Notes: a model not told the origin generated them from the sequence alone. DNA of 64,000 nt from Ridgeia piscesae (GCA_025642075.2 JAODUO010000124.1:240001-304000), one strand, 5' to 3'; shown: positions 11,398-22,985, counted from the stretch's first letter. Translations and numbers: made by a program.

Positions 11398-12445
11398 TCA
11401 TTCAGTCGGTCGCGATGCGACAAAGACTGCTTCCAACACTTGACTAATGCTCTCCATTTATCTCTCTGCTGTGAGAGTGATGTCCATGTGTCGGTCTTTA
11501 TGTCTCTCAGCTTCAGGTTTCTTTTGATGGTATCCTTGAACCGGAGACGAGGCGCCTCTCTTTCTGTGACCAGAAGACAGTTGAGAATATAGAACCTGCT
11601 CTGGTAGCCTGTCTGGTGGCACCCTCATCAGGTGTCCAGTCCACCGGAGATTCTTTCTGATCAGACGATCTTCCATAGATGGCAGCACTTTCCGTTCGAG
11701 TATTTCCGTGTTTGTCACTTTGTCCATCCAGGTTATCCTCATGAAGGCATGCAGCTTTTTCACCTGTCGTCTGTGCATTGTCCAGGCTTTGGCTCCGTAT
11801 AGGAGGGTGGACAGCACGATTGCAGGGTATATCTTGCCTTTAACCCGCATGGACACATGGCGGTTGTTCCAGAGTATCTTGCCTAGTCGACCGAAACATG
11901 CACTAGCTTTGGCCAACCTCCTCTGCATTTCATCGTCAATGCATCCATTACTTGATATAATGCTTCCGAGGTAGGTGAATTCCAGAACATAATTCAGCTT
12001 GTTTCCATCAACCATGATATCCTCCTTCTTGTAGAGTTGGGTTGGTACAGCACCTCGGTTTTCTTGATGTTAATCTTCAGGCCGAACTTCTTTGACGCAT
12101 CGGAGAAAGCATCAACTACGTTCTGCATCTCTTCAGCAGAGTATGCAACCAGTGCACTCTACTGTCATCTGCGAATAGCAGCTCTCTCATCAGTATCCGA
12201 GTAGTCTTGGTCTTCGCTCTGAAGTGTGCGACGTTGAATAACTCAGCGTTCTGTCTGAACTGTATGTAGACGCCATCCCCCATATCTCGTTCCCTCCAAC
12301 ACTAACATTCGCCATCATTCCGGTATGTAGTGCTTCGATCATTGTTGTGAACTTCTCTGGCCAGCCATACTTCATCAGTAGCTGCCATAGCCCGGTCCTC
12401 CCAACTGTATCGAACGCCTTACTGAAGTCGAAAACAACAGCGGAG
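11398..12445 (-). pseudogene. LINE reverse transcriptase fragment with FADD box
   Basis: Reading down the minus strand: AVVFDFSKAFDTVGRTGLW, KYGWPEKFTTMIEALHTGMM, LLFADD (12164-12178, catalytic Asp pair), DAFSDASKKFGLKINIKKTE in another frame, then FTYLGSIISSNGCIDDEMQR, KASACFGRLGKILW, LLYGAKAWTMHRRQ and RKNLRWTGHLMRVP. These are blocks of a non-LTR reverse transcriptase (RTE-like by resemblance). At least two frameshifts break it and the 5' part is missing. The 5' end joins Kunitz-unit intron at about 12436-12450 through the shared words GCGGAGTTGTTCGACTTATT. It is dead as a source of protein. Confidence 0.85.
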
Positions 12446-12587
12446 TTGTTCGACTTATTACACTTCAGAAAACAGCAATTGCCATGTTTATTCTAATGAT
12501 ATCTATACATCAAATCATTGAAAGCATTTCCGCAATCTTGTGCATTCGAATGTGATCAAACTTCAAATTAAACCCTCTCTTACTTAC

Positions 12588-12803
12588 GTTTTCTACTTGG
12601 TTTTCTACGTGGTTGAGGGCGTACGTGTCCTTTGACGCCGCCACACCTTACGTTGCAATCATTCCATTTTCGAAAATTGTTTTTGTTTCCTCTACAGCCT
12701 CCATATTTGAATTTCTTGCATTTGTTTATGCTCGCGTCGTAATAAAACCTGTTGAGTGATGCTCGGCACGGTCCTTTCTCAACAGGTAAATTACAGAATG
12801 AAG
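12588..12803 (-). CDS. Kunitz (BPTI) inhibitor exon, complete cassette
   Basis: 216 bases, acceptor GTTCTTTCAG-like, donor AAAC|GTAAGTAAG, phase 1-1. It encodes [35 protein letters not shown] and NKNNFRKWNDCNVRCGGVKG with the tail KPSRKR. It differs at only a few residues from the exon at 9583, mostly N-terminal of Cys3, and the flanking introns are nearly identical, so the two are recent duplicates. Six cysteines and P1 Arg are kept. Confidence 0.88.
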
Positions 12804-13049
12804 CTGAAAGAACGCAAATAACACTACTTAAAACAGGCACAACTGGGTATGTTCGAAGCCTTCGTGTTTGCCTAAGCATGACGAAGCTACAGTAAAATGT
12901 AATTCAATGTAAGGATTACTGGTAATGTTTTTCGCGTGTTACGTATTCCATGCTAAGCTTAGTAATTTCCAAAGCAATGCCACTGACACATTTTATGTCA
13001 ATCCTAGCAGAGTTACCCAGCGGACCTTTGTAAAAGGTGGTTCCTTGGG

Positions 13050-13116
13050 GACAGAGACAGAGACAGAGACAGAGAGAGAGAGACAGAGAGACAGAGAGAC
13101 AGAGAGACAGAGAGAC

Positions 13117-13147
<31 letters not shown>

Positions 13148-13232
13148 CAGAGAGACAGAGAGAACAGAGAGACAGAGAGACAGAGAGACAGAGAGACAGA
13201 GAGACAGAGAGAGAGAAGACAGAGAGAGAACA
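13050..13232. repeat. (GAGACAGA)-type microsatellite
   Basis: A degenerate array of GACAGAGA words interrupts the conserved intron block of the 12.6-kb unit right after CCTTGGGG, where other units continue with CGCATCC. It is therefore a local expansion in this copy. Confidence 0.95.
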
Positions 13233-13368
13233 ATACCAAACAGTGACGGAGGTAGGACCTATACAGGACAACAACTGAGATTGATTTCAAGTAATGAGGT
13301 TAATCATGGATATAACTAGCGAACCACAAATCGGTCATACTGATATCAATGTATGTTCAGACACTTAC

Positions 13369-13548
13369 TTTTAAATACTTTCGAGCAGATCCGTTCGCAA
13401 TCTTCCACATGTGCAAAATTGTTTTCATTTCCGCCGCAACCGCCGAATGTAAATGATTTGCACTGATTAGCATATGGATCGTAGTAAGTACGATGTATGC
13501 GTCCTCTGCATGGGCCAGTGTTCGGCCTTAGACTGCACACTATAATTG
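13369..13548 (-). CDS. Divergent Kunitz inhibitor exon
   Basis: 180 bases (60 codons), acceptor GTCTTTCAG, donor AAAA|GTAAGTG, phase 1-1. It encodes IIVCSLRPNTGPCRGRIHRT, YYDPYANQCKSFTFGGCGGN and ENNFAHVEDCERICSKVFK. All six Cys and P1 Arg are present. The sequence is clearly older than the 72-codon copies: GGCGGN replaces GGCRGN, HVEDC replaces KWNDC, the basic tail is absent, and the flanking intron does not match the duplicated unit. Confidence 0.88.
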
Positions 13549-13954
13549 CTGAAAGACAATGTGGACATCATTATAATAATCAAATTAATCGTATTTGTAT
13601 TGGATTTATTCTACAACTATTGTAATTTAAAAGTTTCTTGTGCGGTACATATTCCCAATACGATTACCAATAATTAATGCATAAATCACAGCAATGCATT
13701 GATGCAAGTCGAAAACTGCATTACACAACCAGTAAGTAATCTATCAACTATTAACTATAAGTAACATGATTAGTTGTAATTATTCAGCCTTCATCAGAAA
13801 TAAACAACCATCAAGAAAGAAGTATGTCAAATAACTGCAATTAACTTTAAGTTAGTATGTCATATTGTGGTGTGGCGGTGCTAAATGTGTGTGTGATGGT
13901 TTTAGCGCCGTAGTGGTTAAGAGTTATTTGCAGTGCTTGCGCTTCATCGAAGTC

Positions 13955-14275
13955 TCGGTTTTATACTCTCCCTTTCATATTCTACCATTCGTACACTCGG
14001 TTTCATACTATGCCGTTCATACTCTCGCTTTAATGCTCTCCTGTACATAGTCTCACTTTCGTACTCTCGGTTGTGTAACCTCGTGGTCATACACTTTCGT
14101 TCATGTTCTCCCGTATGGTCTACATACTCTCGCTTTCGTACTCTCGCTTGCGTAACCTCGTTGTCATACTCCTGTTTTCATGCTCTCGCATTCATATTTT
14201 TCCGTTGACATTCTCCTGTTCATAAGCTCCTGCTCATAATCTTGCTTTCATACTCACACTTTCAGTTACGAGGTC
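13955..14275. repeat. Degenerate minisatellite of about 16 bp
   Basis: Words such as TTCATACTCTCGCTTT, TTCGTACTCTCGGTT and CATGCTCTC recur about every 16 bp over some 300 bp. Copies are strongly diverged, so the array is old. Open frames across it are artefacts of the repeat. Confidence 0.75.
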
Positions 14276-15229
14276 ACACTAGATTAGTTGGCAGAAATTT
14301 AATGAAAACCTGAATGACGTGGATTACATTTGTCGATGCGGTAAAACAAAGTGCCGTAAAACATTCAATTATCATGATATTAAGATAATGATAATATATT
14401 ATAAAATATCTACGAAATTGGGTGCAAACTGCATACACATGGGACATACCATAGCTTTGCTATAATGGCTACACACTTCATTAATTTCCACAGAAAAATA
14501 GGCATGACGGAAATATGAATAGCGTTAAGAAGAGTGATTTCATGCAGACAATATACTGTCTTTTGCAATGTTGTCATCTATTTTCCATTACGGTTAGACA
14601 GATCAACATTCGGTTGCAATAGTTGTTTAGAAATATAATATGCAAGATTATTAGTCAAAATATAAGTATTTTTGTGACAACCAGAATGGTGTGGATTGCA
14701 TTTCCATTAGATAAAATAATTTCATATTACCCATAATTTTCAAGATATTACATTAATTATTTTTCATATGTCTTGTTACCGAACCGTTCAGTAACGTTTT
14801 CCACCAGACAACATGCAGTCCTAGCCAAATACTGCTATGAGAATTCGTCTTTAAAGTGTACCGATAAACACCTCGACTCATATCCTCTATGGCCTAGAGT
14901 AGTAGAGACGAGAATGTGAACAGTTTCGACGAGTGTTGAATGCATGTGCTGGATGAGCAGGTGTACGTATTACTGCAAAGAAAAAACTCCTGATGTCCTT
15001 ACAAAAAAATTGGTTGGATACTTTGAGCGGGTGTGAGAAGGATTGTGAAAAGGCAGACACTCACAGAGTGAAATGTAAGGTGGAATCTAAAATGACGAAA
15101 ACCGCGAAGGCAGAATGACTTATATACATTTGAAGGGATTGGTGGAGAATGATCGACGGTTTATGGAGAGAGCAGTATTGGACAACGAATGATATACAGT
15201 AGACAAGGAAACAAATTGAGACACAGTAC
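14276..15229. other. Intergenic or intronic, nothing recognised
   Basis: AT-rich sequence without conserved reading frames or repeats I can identify; presumably intron between the TIL exon and the Kunitz exon at 13.4 kb. Confidence 0.4.
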
Positions 15230-15418
15230 CAGGTTTGAGGACAGTGCTGCAGTCGCGAAATATTACGCATTTCTGTTTGGCTATGTCGAAAATCCGACGG
15301 TAAGATGGACAAACACAACCCGGCACACATTCTCGGGTACATGTCGGGTTGATATCGTCGCAAGTAGGCGCGCATCCACCGCCACACTCAGAATGGCGTT
15401 GTCCACCGACACACATCG
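15230..15418 (-). CDS. TIL-type (trypsin inhibitor-like) cysteine-rich exon
   Basis: 189 bases (63 codons), acceptor GATTTTCAG, donor CCTG|GTACTG, phase 1-1 like the Kunitz exons. It encodes CVGGQRHSECGGGCAPTCDD then INPTCTRECVPGCVCPSYRR and FDIAKQKCVIFRDC: ten cysteines in the order typical of the TIL domain found in serine protease inhibitors and in von Willebrand-type extracellular proteins. The GCVCP block is the family signature. The donor is weaker than GTAAGT but keeps frame. It lies between Kunitz exons on the same strand, so it is probably a different inhibitor module of the same gene. Confidence 0.85.
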
Positions 15419-17124
15419 CTGAAAATCAACAAGACAGTATCATAATATATGCTATAGTTTGTTCGCGTTCGAATTGCCTTCGTATTGGCGAGATGATGGT
15501 CGTATTGACCCGATGTATCTGACCCATGAATGAAATGGTTAGAATATATCTGGTGTATACTCGACAATTGTACACACACTATTACGAATTTATATCCATG
15601 TTAAATGCAACAATTATCCGTACTAGAGCTGAACTCTGTCCCAATACGAATTCCGACAAATCAATAAGCAGCAATACGAGCTAGAAACCGATGTCGTTTA
15701 CCTCCAGAGTTCAGTACATGCATTATTTATTTACAGGCCTTACGTCGAAGGGGTTTAGGGCGCCGACCAAATCCCACCACTTATGTTTATCTCCAGCTAT
15801 TCGCTGTGTGGTTCCCCAGCAGCAATTAATGTCTTTTAATGTTTTCCACAATTTTGTCTTTGTTCGTCCACATTTTCCGCAGACTTAGGTGTGAAATAAA
15901 CTATCATGCCTTCAATTATAGAAAGGGAACCGCTGGCATGCATCGAAAGTGCGCTATGCTATCTGAACACTAGGCCAATAGATGTTGTTTGCCATCTGCC
16001 CTTTGCACTCGGGGTTATCACACATTTCAAGGCAACATTCTCCAGAAATTGTTCTACATATCAGAATTCCGCATTTCCGAACATAGGATTTATCCCGTTC
16101 ATTTCAAATATATTCGTCACTTATCAGTTCCCCATAGCACCAGTCTAAGATAATGTCATCGATGAATCACCTAGCGTATACTAAAGCACAATTGATGAGT
16201 CAGCTGCAGTGAGCTGCTGACTGAGATTGTATGTGAAAACTAATACTGAAAACATATTGAGGAATGTACCTGTCAATATGCGGCTGTTGTATTATGTTTT
16301 GAGGCTGCATCGTATGGCTTGTGTACGTTGGCATCCACCGTTTGTAGCTTTTACACTTATATTTTTGACTTACATTGTTGGGACTTAATCCTACATTCAG
16401 TAGAGTATCTAGTTATTACTGGGATTCTTTGTTAAGCTTACATGAATTCGTGGTATACTCTATCAAAACATGGTAATCCCTGATGTACTTTCTCTGCAAA
16501 TCAATGCTTATATTGGATGTTATCTGCGAAATAAGCTGATACATGTTTATGTGAAGCACTTTTAGCTTGATGTCACGTGGTCGATTAATTATGTAGCACG
16601 ATTATAATTAAAACTCATATATGCGCAATGAACCAAGCAATGACCGTTGACTTCAAACATAGTTTTTTCAGATGCGTCGCCAAGGTTATGTGTGATTAAT
16701 AAAAAGCGAGTATTGAAATGTAGGCATATACTTATGGTATATGAACTAATTATATTTATATTATATTATAATACTTAAACATTCCATACAATACAAAGAG
16801 CATAACATTTTCAAAGAATCCCTTTGATATGCAACTGCTAGGTAAAATGTTTAGCTGCTGATCATGTGGCTGCGAGGATATCACGTGAACAAATTTGAAG
16901 AAACCGCACATCGTTTTAAATATTTGTTCAGTGAGATGATATAAATGCCGAGTGTATTAATAATAACATAAATATAATGTAGAATGTAGTGCAGGTAATC
17001 CGTAGAGTTATGACAGCTTTTTGCATGCAATTTCCACCAGAAGAGTGTAGTTGTCATGTAATATCTGAATGGTCATAGTGTCTAAAGTGGCGGACCACCC
17101 TGGCCTTGTGACATCCGATGTATA
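15419..17124. other. No gene recognised
   Basis: Short open frames on both strands (for example 15906-16148 plus) show no domain, coding bias or splice context. Presumed intron of the minus-strand inhibitor gene. Confidence 0.4.
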
Positions 17125-18897
17125 ATGTCTGACGACAAATTGGAACAAATGCCTTCTGTGTCAGGTGGACTCATCGGACGTGCTTCGCTTTCCTGCTTAT
17201 TCAAAACATGACGCAGAGGGGGTAGGTTACAAAACTATCACTGACAATATCAATGGGTTTCGATAAGGTTGGTTGCTTGCCTTAGACAATCAACCTGTCA
17301 AGGTTAGATGATGGTGTGGGCACTGAGGCACCATTTTCCGGGGCAGCACAAAGCCAAATGGCACGACTCTTGTAAATTGCAATTCAACAAGACAACACTT
17401 CAGCAAGCAGAGAAGAGGAAATCTCACATCGAAGACAATATAAATGTTTCTAAAAAGTTCTCCCGTCAGTCTGTAGAGGAAGCACCTCTTTCTACCGAAA
17501 CATGTTTCTTCTGCCGCGTGCCTCCAGTTGGAAAGTATTTACGCAATGCGACCTTTCAGATTGTTGTTCGAGTCAGACAGCATGCTGTCATAACGCCCTT
17601 CATCACATAAGAGGCCAAAGTTCACACCTAATGCCTTTCAATGTTGTACAACAAAGCATGCGAAGTGGCAGCATCTGATGAATGTGAAGTAGACTCTGAT
17701 CTGGGTGGCTACTTGGAAGATTTCGTTTCTGTGCAAGGCAATTCCCCCATTCATGTCGTACAAGTCGTCATTCTTGATGGGACTGCAGACGTCAACATGT
17801 TTCGACCGGATGTTGCAGACATTTTCTTATTTACGATCCAAGTGTTCCTGCCGTACACCACATCACAACTGCAACATGTGAGCAGACTTGTTGTGTGGGA
17901 TTAACATGTCGCAGATAGCTTGAAGGCTGAAGCACGAACAAGGAGAGGGACATGTATCCGGCACCGTGTTTCTTTGCATTAACAACAACAAGATAGATTT
18001 TTTTTCGTTTTTGGCAATTAGTGCAGCACCCATTTCCACTGACAAACAAGTCGTCAGCTCATATCACACTGATGTGCCCCGATATATATAAGGCCTTGCT
18101 TCTTGCACTCATGAAGAAGAAGATACACGAATCCTACTCCGCCTGGAAGATGCTATGTGAAACAAGAGTATGACAAGATATCCCTTCACACAGTTGACAC
18201 GAATGTGGTAGTTCTTGCAGTGGCTTCAGTCCAGCGCCTCAAGACCACCGAACTGTGCGTTGCATTTGGTGCTTGGAAGAACTTCCGATATTTTTTCTGG
18301 CCCACGAGATGGTCAATAACACACTGAGTCCGGACCGTTGAGTTACTTTGCCAATGTCTCATGCCTTGACTGGTTGTGACACGCTGTTACATTTTAGAGG
18401 CAGGAACAAATGGACTGCACGGGACAGGAGTGCCTATGACGAAGTCACACCAGCTTTATGTGCTTTGGCTGCTACCCCGGATACCGTAGATACTTGGTTG
18501 TGTCAACTCGAACGATTGCTAGTCTTGCTGTATGATTGTACTAGCAGCCATGAATTTGTCAATGGGGCTAGGAAGCAGTTCACTCAAAAAGGTAGAGCTG
18601 TTGTCCTCCGACACAAGCAGTGTTTATCCAGGACACAAATCAGGCTGCTCACCAAGCCGGTCACTGTTGGGCACATATGATGATCGCGACTCCAGAGCTT
18701 CCATCTCCAAGTGAATGGGGGTGGAACCGGAATGGTAATGATGGATGGACAATATGCTGAAGCGACACAAGCGTGTCGCGAACTACTGCGCTTGACTGCA
18801 ATAACAGTTGCGTCGGACTATGCAAGTGACTCACGGGAGGACTTAAATGCACTCATTTTTGCTACTGTGGTGGACTGTATGCTCATAGCTAATGTGT
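17125..18897 (+). pseudogene. Academ-like transposon protein, decayed full-length copy
   Basis: Starting at ATG 17125 the plus strand shows, in shifting frames, CLLCQVDSSDVLRFPAYSKH, AKWHDSCKLQFNKTTLQQAE, CFFCRVPPVGKYLRNA, VVILDGTADVNMFRPD, FLPYTTSQLQHVSRL, ISLHTVDTNVVVLAVAS and SHALTGCDTLLHF. Then come RSAYDEVTPALCALAAT, LPSPSEWGWNRN and a Cys-rich end LKCTHFCYCGG. I recall this order from transposon-encoded proteins with an XPG/PIN-like nuclease core (Asp in LDGTA, DTN, GCDT), assigned in the literature to Academ elements. In DTNVVV the usual second Asp is Asn. Many stops and frameshifts make it a pseudogene; the family name is from memory. Confidence 0.65.
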
Positions 18898-19189
18898 GAC
18901 ACAGAAAACACTAGGACGACTACTAACTAGGAACTGTTACATTTTACATAGGACGTTTTAGTCATGGACAATGTGTAAACACTTATCGTGTGACATATAC
19001 ACATGTGTTACATGCATATTGAACTGTCACACCGACGAAGTAGGTTCCTGCTGTGTGTTGTGTCTGAAAAACAACGATGCTACCATTGCTATATTAATAA
19101 ACAATGTTAAACCTACAAATCGTTTTGAAGGTAACATAAAAGTTCACAAATAGCAAGAAGGAACGATTTGTGATACTCCTCTCTAGAAT

Positions 19190-19660
19190 ATAGCCTAGCT
19201 AGTAAATTAGCCTTTAATGGTAGCCATTACAGAAGATAACCGCCATTTTAGGCGCCATCTTGAAAACGACAAGTTCAAAAGCAGCATATTTTAAATAGCA
19301 GCACGTAAAATCTTAATGTTGACACCAACGGCATCTCTCTAGGTGGTTTATTCTTAAGATTTGAGAAACATTGGATTTGAAAGGCCCCATCTTTAAAAAT
19401 GGCGGATGTTCAAGTTGAAGTCTAGTTGGCGTAGGTAATGAGATATAGGATCATAAGTCTTGGCGGCCGCCATCTTTACAAATGGTGGATGTAGATGTCG
19501 AAGAAGGTCAAAAGTAATATATTTGAAATGGTGATCCACGAAAACCTATTTTAGATTCCAAAACGGCTGATTTACTTGAAACAGTTATTAAGATATGAGA
19601 AAATGAATTTACGGCGGCCATCTTGGAAAATGGCTGCCAACGCCTTCCAAGGCGAAATCT
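19190..19660. repeat. Block with repeated CCATCTT / AAAATGGCGG motifs
   Basis: CGCCATTTTAGGCGCCATCT, CCCCATCTTTAAAAATGGCG, GGCCGCCATCTTTACAAATG and GGCGGCCATCTTGGAAAATG lie within 450 bp, alternating in orientation. AAGATGGCCGCCAAGATGGC at about 22024 is related. The block follows the Academ-like pseudogene and may be its 3' subterminal region. The words also match YY1-type sites, so a transposase-binding or regulatory origin is possible; neither is proven. Confidence 0.5.
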
Positions 19661-20660
19661 GAGATGGCCCTATATCCAAATATTTGTGTAATTATGTGCT
19701 CTACATTTGTACCAAATTTCATGCTTGTATCATAAAACGCACAATTCATGCACATATCGGCTGGGCTATGCGGGCTAGTCGCTAAGCTTTGTTAGTATGT
19801 TATGATTCTATAATTAAACAGCCGTCAATGCCAGTATTTCCACCATTGCCTTGTTGATCGTTTTATCGGCGATTCCGGTTCAAATGTAAATGCCGTCTAT
19901 GAAATGTATAGATGTTTTCTGGCTTTATATTTGTGTAATTTGACTCAGGATAGTTAACTTTATTTTTTTCCAGGAGACGACAATGTCTACCAGGCTCCGA
20001 TTTCGGTTGTGTATGCACTGTTATCCGATTTATTGCAATTGTGTTTCTATGGCACTCTACAGTTGTGCTCCTATTAAAATGTATTAAAGCCTACTCTACT
20101 CTTCTGTCTACATGTTGGCCGTTTGTGCCCACAGTTTGTTGCTATTTAAGATTAGCATGGTTGAGTAACCCAACCTGTAGCAGAATAGTCAGTCTTTACG
20201 TCGCAATTGATGCGTTTGACATTTTTGATTACTGCAGTGAAAGTCGCCCAATCCATTCATTTGCCCTTCCTATGTGTAATATGTTAATAGTTTAACTACT
20301 CTGCACAGTTGGTTATACTTACTTACAAGGATTACTGTTTAATGATTTGCTCTATTTACCTGTTCAACGTAAAGTTCGGTAATTTCTAGACCTAAGCCAC
20401 TGGCTAATTCCGTGTTACCTGGCGATGCTTGGAGGAAAGGCATTCACCGCGCTAAAAAAACATTTTAAAATTGTGATCCCTGAAATGCCCCCCCCCCACA
20501 TTACCATCAAATCAATATTTTAGCGGAGTTGCTCGACTCATTGCACTGCACACGCTTATTGTAATGATAGCTAAGCATTCAATCTTTCTGATCACTCCCA
20601 GTCTTTTGCACTGGAATGTAACCAAACTTCAAATCAAACTCTGTCTACCATAGTCAATCA
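19661..20660. other. No recognised gene
   Basis: AT-rich sequence with a short C9 run near 20490. From about 20290 on it gains similarity to the Kunitz-unit intron (CTGGCGATGCTTGGAGGAAA, AGCGGAGTTGCTCGACT), so it is the 3' flank of the unit at 20.7 kb. Confidence 0.5.
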
Positions 20661-20665
20661 CTTAC

Positions 20666-20875
20666 GTTGTGCATGTTTCCTTGGTAGAATGCCAACATGT
20701 TCGTTGACGCCGCCACATTTTACGTTGCAATCCTCCCAGCTTCGAAAATTGTTTTTGTTTCCTCTACAACCGCCATATATGAAGAACGTGCATGTTTTCA
20801 TGCTCGCTTGGTAAAAATACCTCCTGAATAAAGCTCGGCACGGTCCTATCTCACTAGGTAAACCACAGAATGAAG
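20666..20875 (-). CDS. Kunitz (BPTI) inhibitor exon
   Basis: 210 bases (70 codons), acceptor GTTGTTTCAG, donor CAAC|GTAAGTG, phase 1-1. It encodes SFCGLPSEIGPCRALFRRYF, YQASMKTCTFFIYGGCRGNK and NNFRSWEDCNVKC with a basic tail ending KHAQR. Six Cys and P1 Arg are kept, with P1' Ala-Leu instead of Ser-Ser, so target preference may differ. Intermediate divergence from the 72-codon group. Confidence 0.88.
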
Positions 20876-20984
20876 CTGAAACAACGCGAATAACAGTATG
20901 TAAGACAGGCACATCTATGTATGTTCGAAGCCAATGGTTTTGCCTAAGCATGACGGAGCTGAAGTAAAACTTGACTTGATACAA

Positions 20985-21200
20985 CGATTACTGTTTAATG
21001 GTTTGCTCATATTACTTGTTCCACGTTAAGCTTGGTAATTGCTAGATTTAAACCACTGGCTCGTTTTATGTTAATAATAGCAGAGCTATCTGGCAATGCT
21101 TGGAGAAAAGGCATTTACCGCGCTAAAATCCTTGAACATTGTGATCCCCTGAGATCACTCCTCTACTGCCCTCGACACATACTTTTGCGGAGTTGCTCGA
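20985..21200 (-). repeat. Kunitz-unit intron block, diverged copy
   Basis: Landmarks CCACGTTAAGCTTGGTAATT, TTTATGTTAATAATAGC and GCGGAGTTGCTCGACTTATT match those of the other units. This links the 20.7- and 21.4-kb exons as tandem copies about 0.7 kb apart. Confidence 0.75.
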
Positions 21201-21356
21201 CTTATTGCAATGGATAAAAAAAGCATTGTCTAAATGAAACAACGCTTTTTAAAATCATATCTAAAAATAAATCTTTGCGATTACATCCACAATATAGGGC
21301 ACTGGAAGATGACCAAACTTCAACTTAAACCCAGTTTACCATAGTCAATCACTTAC

Positions 21357-21545
21357 GTTTCTTATTTGACTTTTCGATGTCGCCACATGTTGCTTTGCAA
21401 TCATGCATTTGTCGGAAATTGTTTTTGTTTCCTCTACAACCGCCATATATGAATTGTTTGCATTGTTTCGTACTCGCGTCGTAATAAAATCTCTCGTGGG
21501 AGCCTCGGCACGGTCCTTTCTCGGCAGAATAGACACAATAATATG
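21357..21545 (-). CDS. Kunitz (BPTI) inhibitor exon
   Basis: 189 bases (63 codons), acceptor GTTCTTTCAG-like, donor AAAC|GTAAGTG, phase 1-1. It encodes YYCVYSAEKGPCRGSHERFY, YDASTKQCKQFIYGGCRGNK and NNFRQMHDCKATCGDIEKSN followed by KKR. Six cysteines and P1 Arg with small P1' Gly. The tail is shorter than in the 72-codon exons. A decayed Kunitz exon lies directly upstream. Confidence 0.88.
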
Positions 21546-21605
21546 CTGAAAGAACGCGAAAACACAACCTAAAATCAGGCAGAACTACGTCTTTTCGAAT
21601 GTTTC

Positions 21606-21775
21606 TTTCCATCACACATTGCTTTTCAAACCGTATTGAAACGTATTTTTGAGTTCTCCACAACCGCCATATAAGAATCTCTTGCAATCTTGTATTCTCT
21701 GGACTTAAAGATACTTGCTGAACTAACTTCGGCACCACCCGCTACCATTAAGTAACATAAAGTCACAGTGCGCTG
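21606..21775 (-). pseudogene. Decayed Kunitz exon
   Basis: After a good acceptor (GTTGTTTCAG) the frame gives AHCDFMLLNGSGWCRS, then TAG; further on a TAA, then DCKRFLYGGCGELKNTFQ. Cys1, Cys2 (GWCR loop), Cys3 and Cys4 are recognisable; the Cys5-Cys6 end is lost. It lies only about 60 bp upstream (minus sense) of the acceptor region of the exon at 21357-21545. It is a dead member of the array. The GWCR loop is shared with the exon at 56501-56659, not with its immediate neighbours. Confidence 0.75.
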
Positions 21776-22262
21776 CTGAAACAACGCGAATAACACAATT
21801 TTAAACTGAGTCTGTTCGAAACCTAATTATTTGCGTACGCATGACGGAATTAAAGTAAAAACTTAACTTGACAGAAGGAGTTCTGGTAATAGGCACGTCG
21901 CCAGACAGGTATACAAAGCACCGACACATATATACTTTTTTCTCATTGGATTCTATATACTTGGGACTTCTATAGCGAATACCAAAGGGGATATCACGAT
22001 TTCCTTGAGCAATTCGAAACATCCAAGATGGCCGCCAAGATGGCCGACGACGCCATAGAAAATCACTTCTGAAATAGTGGACTTATAATTGCAAGTGAGA
22101 CCACTTTTTTGAGCTAAACTAGTTAAGAGCAATCCGTTTTAGGGATTATGTGTTGCTATTTTAGGTTACTGTAGGTCAAATGTCATGTTAATGTCATGGC
22201 AAAGCGATAGGGCAAAGGAAAACTGTATTTGTGCATGTCTTTACCACATTTAAGTAATACCC

Positions 22263-22580
22263 TCTCTGGAGATTTTCGTTGGGCATGTCCGACGAGCATA
22301 CTCCTTCTTGATGTGTGTTGCCACCACATCCAGCGCAGCCTCCAAATTGTCATCCTCATCGCCGTCCTTGAACATTTTCAAGGTAGCAATAGTACTGTCA
22401 CAGAACAAGACTACCGACCGGTAGCCACGTGCTCATAGCATAACCAGATCCTCACTATTCTCGCAAATGAAGCTGATCAATGTGGATCGCCTCATCTGCT
22501 TCCCACCGTGGTACACATACCGCCCCATCAGCCTGACAGAGTCCAACCTCTGAGATCGCCGATTCTTCATAAGCGACTCT
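22263..22580 (-). pseudogene. Transposon protein fragment (Academ-associated?), copy 2
   Basis: Homologous in the same orientation to 11073-11395. It reads RRSQRLDSVRLMGRYVYHGG, then MRRSTLISFICENSEDLVML, a stop, ARGYRSVVLFCDSTIATLKM, an acidic DGDEDD run and LEAALDVVATHIKKEY. Like copy 1 it lies on the 3' side of a 72-codon Kunitz exon, which suggests both were carried along by one segmental duplication. Confidence 0.5.
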
Positions 22581-22689
22581 AAAGGACTAGATATTCTAAA
22601 GGACTAGATATTCGCTACAGAAGTCCTAAGGTGGAGAATCCAGAGAAGAAAATATAAGTACGTGCGTAGTTAGACCCAAAAATCACCTT

Positions 22690-22985
22690 TGGCAACCTGT
22701 CTATTAATGTTTGGCTCATGTTACGTGTTCAATGTGACACTCGGCATTGTTTTTTTTAGATTTGAACAATTGGCTCATTGTATGTAAATACTAGCCGAGT
22801 TACCTAGCGATGCTTGCTGAAAAGGCAGTCACATCGCTAAAAAGTTTGAACATTGTAACCCACTGAGTTCACCCCCCCCCCCACCGCCCTGGATGAATAT
22901 TTCAGCGGAGTTGTTCGACTTATTACACTGCAGAAAACAGCAATTGCTATGTTTGTTCTGATGATATTTATACATTAAATCGTTG
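22690..22985 (-). repeat. Kunitz-unit intron block, diverged copy
   Basis: Contains GCTCATGTTACGTGTTCAAT, GCGGAGTTGTTCGACTTATT, a C11 run and GCAATCTTGTGCATTCGAAT. The last part is almost identical to 12440-12560, directly beside the 12.6-kb Kunitz exon. Confidence 0.8.
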
